Of a stretch of 64,000 nucleotides of DNA, positions 58,491 through 64,000 are shown one piece after another (within the stretch, counting starts at the first letter, position 1; each line of letters opens with the position of its first letter). Location of the stretch: NCBI GenBank assembly GCA_016793865.1, contig JAEULJ010000001.1, forward strand, positions 124,001 through 188,000, read 5' to 3'. The position numbers were made by a program, and so were the translations under genes. Below the pieces are notes generated by a model. That model did no database searches and was not told the origin of the DNA. It saw only the letters and a program-made list of their open reading frames with translations. The stretch comes from Altererythrobacter sp. (GTDB lineage Bacteria; Pseudomonadota; Alphaproteobacteria; Sphingomonadales; Sphingomonadaceae).

Positions 58491-59686
58491 CAGATCCTCT
58501 TGTCGAGCTCCGCCGGGGCGCCGATCCCTGCCGCGTCGAAGGCGGCGGGGGTGCCCACAGCCAGCGGAGCGGGCCTGGATTCCTCCAGCGGCTGCGCGGG
58601 CCGGGTCAGGCCCAGCGACCAGCCAGCAACGCCCTTCGCGACCCTGAGGCCGGTCTGGCCCTCGAAATTGCCGTCCCACAGCACCGGCGGCAATGCCCCG
58701 CCAAAGGCTTGGAGCAACATCGGCGCGCCGTCGATCTGGGGATCGGTGCCGTTGTTCTCGAACACGTTCTCCCCAACGGTCACATTGCGCGCATGGGGGT
58801 TGTAACGCGTGTCGGTGAAAGCCAGCGGATAGGCGATCACCATCACGCCGCTGGTGGGATTGCCGCGAATGGAATTGCCTTCCACCAGCACCCCATCATT
58901 CGCCATCACCAGAACCCCCGTGCCGCGCCGCACGCTGGCCACGATATTGCCCGGCGGTGCGAAATTGGCGGTGGTGTTGTCGAACACCTGGTTGCCGCGC
59001 ACGATCACGTTCCCGCCGTTCATCACCGGCAGGGCCGGCAGGTCGAACACCAATATGCCGCCGGTGTTGCGGGTGGCGACATTGCCTTCGACCAATGCGT
59101 CGCGGCTGTTCTCGATCTCGATCCCGGCGACATTCTCGCTCACCGTGGAATTGCGGACCGTGATCTTGCGCGACTGGCCGACATAAATGCCCGCGTCCGA
59201 CGCGCCGGAGACCAGGCAGCCGTCGATCAGCACATTGGTGCTTTCCACGGGATAGAGGCCATAGGCGCCGTTGGTGGCCTTGGGCCCGCCGGTCCAGGTC
59301 ACGCGGACGCGGTAATAGACGATGTCGTCGGCGCCCTTGGACTTGACCCCATCGCCCTTGGGGTTCTCCAGCGCGAAATCGCGCAGGGTGACCCTGTCGC
59401 CGGTGACCAGCAGCCCTTCCCCCGCGCCCTTCTGGCCGGTGAAATCGAGCACGGTCTTGTCCATCCCTGCGCCCTTCACCGTGACGCCATTGGCATCGAG
59501 GCTCAGCCCGTCGGTGAGGACGAAGCGCCCCGCCCCCAGCTCGACCGTATCGCCCGGCTGGGCGAGGATGAGCGCCTCCTGCAACCGCTCCTGCGCGCCC
59601 TCTCCGGCGGCGACCTGATGCGTGGCGGCGATGGCGGGTGCGGCGGCGGACAGCAGCAGCGTGGCGACGAAGGCGTGGCGGATCAT
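58490..59686 (-). CDS. Exported parallel beta-helix repeat protein (TIGR03805 family)
   Basis: 398 residues with a signal peptide (about 1-21, ending PAIAATH). Successive PbH1-type coils such as NVLIDGCLVSGASDAGIYVG, KITVRNSTVSENVAGIEIE and DALVEGNVATRNTGGILVF form a right-handed helix, resembling polysaccharide lyases and epimerases. It is translationally coupled to the diheme cytochrome. The 287-nt region 59687-59973 upstream has a hairpin (CCCCCGTT/AACGGGGG, 59791-59811) but no gene. Confidence 0.87.
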   Translation of the reverse strand: MIRHAFVATLLLSAAAPAIAATHQVAAGEGAQERLQEALILAQPGDTVELGAGRFVLTDGLSLDANGVTVKGAGMDKTVLDFTGQKGAGEGLLVTGDRVTLRDFALENPKGDGVKSKGADDIVYYRVRVTWTGGPKATNGAYGLYPVESTNVLIDGCLVSGASDAGIYVGQSRKITVRNSTVSENVAGIEIENSRDALVEGNVATRNTGGILVFDLPALPVMNGGNVIVRGNQVFDNTTANFAPPGNIVASVRRGTGVLVMANDGVLVEGNSIRGNPTSGVMVIAYPLAFTDTRYNPHARNVTVGENVFENNGTDPQIDGAPMLLQAFGGALPPVLWDGNFEGQTGLRVAKGVAGWSLGLTRPAQPLEESRPAPLAVGTPAAFDAAGIGAPAELDKRI

Positions 59687-59973
59687 GGCTCTCTCCTGAT
59701 TATGTCGGCGGGGCTGGCTGCCCCGCCAATTGCACCGGCGCGGCCCTTCCGGGCTCTGTCACCGTCCCCGATTCGCGGATGCGCCCGGCGCCCCCGTTCA
59801 GGAAACGGGGGAGTTTCCTGCGAGACATGGACCACCTGTTACACGGTCCAAGGGATAAAAAGCCGCCGCGTCCAGGGCCCGAAATGCGAGGCTCTGGAAG
59901 GGCGGTTGCGGCGATCATCCCACCCAGCATGGCATAGCGCGGGGGGTGTAGGAAAGCGGTCTCTATCGCCGTC

Positions 59974-61560
59974 TCAGTCCAGCGACTTCACGATGTCCTC
60001 GACCATCTTCTTGGCATCGGCCAGCAGCATCATGGTCTGGTCGAGGTAGAAGACCTCGTTATCGACCCCGGCATAGCCCACCCCGCTCATACTGCGCTTG
60101 ATGAAGAACACCTGCTTGGCCTTGGCGACATCGAACACCGGCATACCATAGATGGGCGATGACTTGTCGGTCTTGGCCGCCGGGTTCACCACGTCGTTGG
60201 CCCCGATGATGAAGGCGACATCGGCCTGCGCGAACTCGGAATTGATGTCCTCCAGCTCGAACACCTCGTCATAGGGGACATTGGCCTCGGCCAGCAGCAC
60301 GTTCATATGCCCCGGCATCCGCCCCGCTACGGGGTGAATGGCGTATTTGACCTCCACCCCCTTGGCCTTGAGCTTGTCGGCCATCTCGCGCAGCGCGTGT
60401 TGGGCCTGCGCCACCGCCATGCCGTAGCCGGGGATGATGATGACCTTCTCGGCCTGCTCGAGAATGAAGGCGGCATCCTCGGCGCTGCCCTGCTTGTAGG
60501 GGCGCTGCTCCCGCGCCTCCCCGCCGCCGGGGCCGGTTTCGGCCCCGAACCCGCCCGCGATCACGGACAGGAAGCTGCGGTTCATCGCCCGGCACATGAT
60601 GTAGCTCAGGATCGCGCCCGAGCTGCCGACGAGCGCGCCGGTGATTATCATCGCGGTGTTTTCCAGCGTGAAGCCCATCGCCGCCGCCGCCCAGCCCGAA
60701 TAGCTGTTCAGCATCGAGACCACGACCGGCATGTCCGCCCCGCCGATCGGGACGATCAGCAGGAAGCCCACAACGAAGGCGAGCGCGACCACAATCCAGA
60801 AATCCATCGCCGACTGCGAATGCCAGAAGCCGAACGAGAAGAAGGCGATGGCCAGCAGAACCGCCAGGTTGATCCAGTGCCGTGCCGGCAGGAGGATCGG
60901 CTTGCCGCTCATGCTGCCGTTGAGCTTCAGGAAAGCGATCACGCTGCCCGAGAAGGTGATCGCACCGATGGCGACGCCCAGGATCATCTCGATCCGGCTG
61001 GCGGGCAGGATCGAGATCACGGTCGGCGTGGAGATCGGCGTGATCCGCTCCACGATCCCGAAAGCCGCCGGATCGAGAAAGGCCGTGACGCCCACGAACA
61101 CCGCCGCGAGGCCGACGAGGCTGTGGAACGCCGCCACAAGCTGCGGCATCGCGGTCATTGCAATGCGCCGCGCGGTGGTGAGGCCGATGACCGCGCCGAT
61201 GGCGATAGCGGCGAGGATTTGGAGGATGGTTGTCCAGTCGGGAGCAAACGCGGGTGCGTACAAGAAATCCCTACATGTGGTTCCCCCGCCGACGAGACGA
61301 CTGCACAGCGTGCCCTTGGTGGGCTCAAGATATCCGCCTGGAATGTGCGTCACCAGCGTCGTCACCACCGCGATCGCCATGCCGATCATGCCGTAGCGGT
61401 TGCCAGCGCGGCTGGTGGCGGGGCTCGACAGCCCGCGCAGCGCGAGGATGAACAACACCCCGCTGGCGAGATAGGCCAGCGCCACCCACGGGTTCACCGC
61501 CTGCGCCGCCTCTGCGACCACGGGCAGTGTCTCTTGCGATAGAAGTGGGGCGGGCGTCAT
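59974..61560 (-). CDS. pntB: NAD(P) transhydrogenase subunit beta PntB
   Basis: 528 residues: membrane domain II (about 25-310) and NADP(H)-binding domain III at the C-terminus (VIIIPGYGMAVAQAQHALRE; GRMPGHMNVLLAEANVPYDE; GANDVVNPAAKT). It couples proton entry to NADPH formation. Compared with E. coli PntB, the loop after the second helix is expanded by about 30 residues, including two cysteines (GTLCSRLVGGGTTCRDF). ATG 61560 chosen; a GTG one codon earlier is equally possible. Confidence 0.94.
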   Translation of the reverse strand: MTPAPLLSQETLPVVAEAAQAVNPWVALAYLASGVLFILALRGLSSPATSRAGNRYGMIGMAIAVVTTLVTHIPGGYLEPTKGTLCSRLVGGGTTCRDFLYAPAFAPDWTTILQILAAIAIGAVIGLTTARRIAMTAMPQLVAAFHSLVGLAAVFVGVTAFLDPAAFGIVERITPISTPTVISILPASRIEMILGVAIGAITFSGSVIAFLKLNGSMSGKPILLPARHWINLAVLLAIAFFSFGFWHSQSAMDFWIVVALAFVVGFLLIVPIGGADMPVVVSMLNSYSGWAAAAMGFTLENTAMIITGALVGSSGAILSYIMCRAMNRSFLSVIAGGFGAETGPGGGEAREQRPYKQGSAEDAAFILEQAEKVIIIPGYGMAVAQAQHALREMADKLKAKGVEVKYAIHPVAGRMPGHMNVLLAEANVPYDEVFELEDINSEFAQADVAFIIGANDVVNPAAKTDKSSPIYGMPVFDVAKAKQVFFIKRSMSGVGYAGVDNEVFYLDQTMMLLADAKKMVEDIVKSLD

Positions 61561-61562
61561 CA

Positions 61563-61584
61563 CCCCTCCCCTTCAGGGGAGGGG
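61563..61584. repeat. REP-like palindrome, left copy (pntB/pntAB gap)
   Basis: 22-bp near-perfect palindrome with arms CCCCTCCCC and GGGGAGGGG around TTCA, followed by a G-rich run. A related palindrome in inverted arrangement lies at 61637-61658. Together they occupy the 124-nt space between pntB and pntAB. Confidence 0.8.
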
Positions 61585-61636
61585 ACGGGGGTGGGGGATG
61601 TGGGTCGCAGCACCGCTGGCACAGGCCCCACCCCAA

Positions 61637-61658
61637 CCCCTCCCCTCAAGGGGAGGGG
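61637..61658. repeat. REP-like palindrome, right copy (pntB/pntAB gap)
   Basis: Arms CCCCTCCCC and GGGGAGGGG around TCAA, preceded by CCCCACCCC that mirrors the G-rich run beside the left copy. The pair therefore forms an inverted repeat of longer units about 50 bp apart, as paired REP elements do. Confidence 0.8.
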
Positions 61659-61684
61659 CTTGCCAGTCGTCCAGACCACCACCC

Positions 61685-61966
61685 TCAGCGCTCCTTCTTC
61701 TGATACATTTTCAGCATCCGCGCCGTCACCGCGAAGCCGCCGAAGATGTTGATGGACGCGAGCACGATCCCCGCCAGCCCCAGCCACTTGGCCCCCGGCA
61801 CCCCCGCGCTAGCCGCCGCGATCAGCGCGCCGACGATGATCACCGAGGAGATCGCATTGGTCACCGCCATCAGCGGCGTGTGCAACGCGGGCGTGACCGA
61901 CCACACGACGTAATAGCCCACGAAACAGGCCAGCACGAAGATCGACAGGATCGAGATGAAGTCCAT
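61685..61966 (-). CDS. pntAB: NAD(P) transhydrogenase subunit alpha part 2 (PntAB)
   Basis: 93-residue membrane subunit. Four hydrophobic stretches with PALHTPLMAVTNAISSVIIV and LASINIFGGFAVTARML, the conserved signature of the separate alpha-2 subunit in alphaproteobacterial three-subunit transhydrogenases. Start at ATG 61966 (MDFISILS). A DUF559 gene ends one nucleotide before this ATG; in the family pntAB normally follows pntAA directly. Confidence 0.94.
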   Translation of the reverse strand: MDFISILSIFVLACFVGYYVVWSVTPALHTPLMAVTNAISSVIIVGALIAAASAGVPGAKWLGLAGIVLASINIFGGFAVTARMLKMYQKKER

Positions 61967-61967
61967 G

Positions 61968-62438
61968 CTAAGAAGCCTCCCCGGCACGGGGAGGGGGACC
62001 GGCCGCAGACCGGTGGAGGGGACTCGCCGCCCGCACGGCGATCGCCTCGGCGACCGCTACGGTATCGGCAAGCACCCGGCCCGCGTTTAGCCGCAGCACC
62101 CTGAACCCGTTTTGTTTGATGAATGCGACTCGCCGCTCATCGAACTTCACGCGGTCGATGTGGTCGTGCGCCGCCCCGTCCACTTCGACGACGAAGCGCG
62201 CCGACAAGCAGCAGAAATCGACGACATAGGGACCGATCGGATGCTGCCGGCGGAACTTGAGCCCGCGTGGCCGGAGGCGAAGCTGCTGCCACAGCATACG
62301 CTCGGGTAGCGACATGTCGCGGCGAAGCTGGCGGGAGCGGACCACCGCCGGCCTGGGGACAAATCGCGAATCCCCTCCACCGCGCTCGGCGCGGTCCCCC
62401 TCCCCGTACCGGGGAGGCTCTTGCGGCGCCAAATTCAC
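61968..62438 (-). CDS. DUF559 endonuclease-like protein inserted in the pnt operon
   Basis: 156 residues. The DUF559 core (about 35-130) is RQLRRDMSLPERMLWQQLR, then PYVVDFCCLSARFVVEVDG (Asp and Glu-x-Asp placed as in PD-(D/E)xK/Vsr-like nucleases) and NGFRVLRLNAGRVL. The GTG start at 62438 overlaps the pntAA stop (GTGA) and the stop lies one base before the pntAB ATG. Both termini (about residues 7-24 and the last 18) are encoded within flanking 53-bp inverted repeats and look low-complexity. Nuclease activity is inferred from fold, not shown. Confidence 0.8.
   Translation of the reverse strand: MNLAPQEPPRYGEGDRAERGGGDSRFVPRPAVVRSRQLRRDMSLPERMLWQQLRLRPRGLKFRRQHPIGPYVVDFCCLSARFVVEVDGAAHDHIDRVKFDERRVAFIKQNGFRVLRLNAGRVLADTVAVAEAIAVRAASPLHRSAAGPPPRAGEAS
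61975..62027. repeat. 53-bp inverted repeat, copy 1 (3' end of the DUF559 gene)
   Basis: Contains stem CTCCCCG/CGGGGAG and an inner hairpin ACCGG/CCGGT. In inverted orientation it matches 62366-62418 at 45 of 53 positions. It encodes the C-terminal tail of the DUF559 protein. Confidence 0.85.
62366..62418. repeat. 53-bp inverted repeat, copy 2 (5' end of the DUF559 gene)
   Basis: Inverted partner of 61975-62027. The inner hairpin reads ACCGCGC/GCGCGGT on the opposite strand, so most differences between copies lie in the inner hairpin and keep it paired. It encodes residues about 7-24 of the DUF559 protein. Confidence 0.85.
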
Positions 62439-63583
62439 GCCTTCAGCCTTTCGCTCACTACCTGCCCGCCCTGCGTCAGCCGCACGGCGCCGCCTATCTC
62501 CTCGTCGAGCACCGGGCGGCCCGCCTCCTTGTCCCAGAAGGCGGACAGGAAGTTGTAGAGGTTGCGCGAATAGAGCGCGCTCGCGTCGGCCGCGAGGCGC
62601 GTGGCGGTGTTGGTGAAGCCGATGATCTTCACACCGTTCTTCTCCACCACCTCGTCCGCCACCGAGCCTTCGACGTTGCCGCCCTGCGCCACGGCCAGGT
62701 CGAAAATCACGCTGCCGGGCTTCATGCTGGCGATCTGTGCCGCGCTCACCAGGCGCGGCGCGGGCTTGCCGGGGATGAGGGCGGTGGTGATGACGATGTC
62801 CTGCTTGGCGATATGCCCGCTCACCAGCTCGGCCTGGGCCTTCTGGTATTCCTCGCTCATCTCGCTGGCGTAGCCGCCCGTGCCCTCGCCCTCGATGCCA
62901 GCGACGCTCTCGACGAACACCGGCTTGGCACCCAGCGACTGGATCTGCTCCCTGGTGGCGCTGCGGACGTCGGTGGCGGAAACCTGCGCGCCCAGCCGCC
63001 GCGCCGTGGCGATGGCTTGCAGCCCCGCGACGCCCACGCCCATCACGAACACCCTGGCCGCCTGCACCGTGCCGGCGGCGGTCATCATCATCGGGAACGC
63101 GCGGCCATAGGCATCGGCCGCCGCGATCACCGCCTTGTAGCCGGCGAGATTGGCCTGGCTGGACAGCACGTCCATGCTCTGCGCGCGCGTGATACGCGGC
63201 ATGAACTCCATCGCCAGCGCTTCGAGCCCGGCCTTCGCATAGGCATCGACACGCGCAGCTTCGCGGAAGGGATCGAACATGGCCGCGACCCAGGCACCCG
63301 GCTTCGCGCCGGCAAGGGCCGCGGGCTCGGGCGCGGATACCGCGAGCACGATGTCCGCGCCGGCCACCACCTTGTCCACCGGGCCGAGCTCGGCACCCGC
63401 CTCGCGATAGGCGTCGTCCGGGATCGAGGCGCTTTCGCCCGCCCCCGTCTCGACCGCGAGGATTGCGCCAAGGCCCGCGAGCTTGCGGACCGTTTCGGGC
63501 GTGGCGGCGACGCGGGTCTCCCCACGGGCGCGCTCCTTCAGGACCGCGATGCGAGGTGCCCCGGCGGCCAAGGAATCAGGCAA
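62435..63583 (-). CDS. pntAA: NAD(P) transhydrogenase subunit alpha part 1 (PntAA)
   Basis: 382-residue NAD(H)-binding domain I. It resembles alanine dehydrogenase: IAVLKERARGETRVAATPE, the dinucleotide motif VFVMGVGVAGLQAIATARRL near 180, and VITTALIPGKPAPRLVSA. Separate from the membrane part, as usual in alphaproteobacteria. TTG start at 63583 overlaps the upstream cox subunit IV stop by 8 bases. The TGA overlaps the DUF559 GTG. Confidence 0.95.
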   Translation of the reverse strand: MPDSLAAGAPRIAVLKERARGETRVAATPETVRKLAGLGAILAVETGAGESASIPDDAYREAGAELGPVDKVVAGADIVLAVSAPEPAALAGAKPGAWVAAMFDPFREAARVDAYAKAGLEALAMEFMPRITRAQSMDVLSSQANLAGYKAVIAAADAYGRAFPMMMTAAGTVQAARVFVMGVGVAGLQAIATARRLGAQVSATDVRSATREQIQSLGAKPVFVESVAGIEGEGTGGYASEMSEEYQKAQAELVSGHIAKQDIVITTALIPGKPAPRLVSAAQIASMKPGSVIFDLAVAQGGNVEGSVADEVVEKNGVKIIGFTNTATRLAADASALYSRNLYNFLSAFWDKEAGRPVLDEEIGGAVRLTQGGQVVSERLKA

Positions 63584-63698
63584 TCAGCCAGACGACAAAC
63601 GCCGTGAGCAGAAGAATCGGGGGCAGCGAGTATTTGATAAGTGACAGAAAGTTCGCATAAGTGCGGTTTGCAGCATCCATGTCGTTTGCCGAAGCCAT
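63576..63698 (-). CDS. aa3-type cytochrome c oxidase subunit IV
   Basis: 40-residue peptide MASANDMDAANRTYANFLSL followed by a single membrane helix (about 22-40, IKYSLPPILLLTAFVVWLIA). This is the small bacterial aa3 subunit IV family (PF07835), an accessory peptide of cytochrome c oxidase. It is the first gene of the transhydrogenase operon and overlaps pntAA by 8 bases. Too short for most automatic gene callers. Confidence 0.85.
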   Translation of the reverse strand: MASANDMDAANRTYANFLSLIKYSLPPILLLTAFVVWLIA

Positions 63699-63905
63699 GC
63701 CTGACATCCTCCGAGAGACCAATCGCCGTGCGGCGCCTTGTCCGTGGTTCTATCGCGCCCTTGCGCCATCCTCAAGAGCGCGCTCCGCAATCCCGCAGGT
63801 CTCGATACGGGACAGGTTAACACCCTTTTCACCCTTAGCGAATAGTCAGGCACCATACAGCTCCGCCGGGCGACCTCCCGGCCGATGGAAGGCGCCCCGC
63901 ATATC

Positions 63906-64000
63906 ATGGCGACGATCGATAACCGCCTTTTGCTGCTGATCGACGACGAGCCGGCGCAGGGCCGGCTGATCTCGGCGCTCGCCTCGCGCGAGGGATTCCG
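63906..64000 (+). CDS. Response regulator, N-terminus only (cut by window end)
   Basis: The first 31 complete codons, MATIDNRLLLLIDDEPAQGR then LISALASREGF, give strand 1 and the acidic pocket (DDEP) of a receiver domain. The output domain is outside the window; sigma-54-dependent regulators often begin this way, but that is a guess. Divergent from the oxidase/transhydrogenase operon; the 207-nt gap 63699-63905 should hold both promoters, though none is clear. Confidence 0.75.
   Translation, partial: MATIDNRLLLLIDDEPAQGRLISALASREGF

Noticed and set aside
59842..59862. GGACC-N11-GGTCC inverted repeat upstream of the beta-helix gene as a regulator site
   Set aside because: Only the outer five bases are symmetric and the distance to the gene is long; not enough to call an operator.

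Overview
The window is a chromosomal segment of a GC-rich alphaproteobacterium, most likely a member of the Sphingomonadales (Erythrobacteraceae/Sphingomonadaceae-like). The case rests on a PhyR-NepR-EcfG general stress response locus, Xanthomonas/Caulobacter-type TonB-receptor sugar uptake with a flavin-dependent halogenase, a split PntAA/PntAB/PntB transhydrogenase next to an aa3-oxidase subunit IV peptide, and a tRNA-Gln with tRNA-Glu-like features. No prophage, insertion sequence, CRISPR array or rRNA operon was seen. Gene density is high, and many neighbours overlap by 1-8 nt.

Layout: 1-5.8 kb holds lipB (5' end cut by the window), a small lipoprotein, lptF-lptG, a fatty-acid desaturase and a YghO-like protein. 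5.8-10.2 kb is the general stress response locus: a single-domain receiver, a probable unannotated small RNA on the minus strand (6388-6475), phyR, a divergent CHASE/HWE-type kinase, nepR and ecfG, with EcfG-type promoters before phyR and nepR. 10.2-17 kb has an AI-2E-type permease, sodB, a dicarboxylate symporter, the coupled glmM-DUF1272-thiD genes and a LOG-family protein. 17-19.3 kb holds two tandem Crp/Fnr regulators and a spore-coat-U protein.

19.3-29.1 kb is a sugar-utilisation locus: tryptophan-halogenase-like protein, TonB receptor, LacI regulator, MFS transporter and GH3 lipoprotein glucosidase. Similar TGTGAACGTTCACA-like operators lie in the halogenase/receptor intergenic region and before the GH3 gene, so the LacI protein probably controls both. 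29.1-43.8 kb is housekeeping: tRNA-Gln, ppx/gppA, rlmE, membrane cytochrome c, pheA, isoaspartyl peptidase, GNAT, SDR, S41 peptidase-ZntB, ispG, a retropepsin-like protease, two L,D-transpeptidases and an EamA permease. 43.8-55.5 kb carries acnA, a prolyl-4-hydroxylase-like oxygenase, ruvB, glmS, an AT-richer O-antigen-ligase-like gene, cpaF, another EamA permease, entericidin and an ABA4-like protein.

55.5-64 kb holds an NAD(P)-binding protein, dgt, a diheme cytochrome plus parallel-beta-helix pair, and the transhydrogenase operon. That operon is the most unusual region. A DUF559 endonuclease-like gene fills the junction between pntAA and pntAB exactly, and it is bounded by 53-bp inverted repeats whose inner hairpin stems differ by compensatory changes. 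A second pair of palindromes sits between pntAB and pntB. The strongest candidates for something undescribed are this DUF559/repeat unit and the small RNA with a C-rich loop upstream of phyR.
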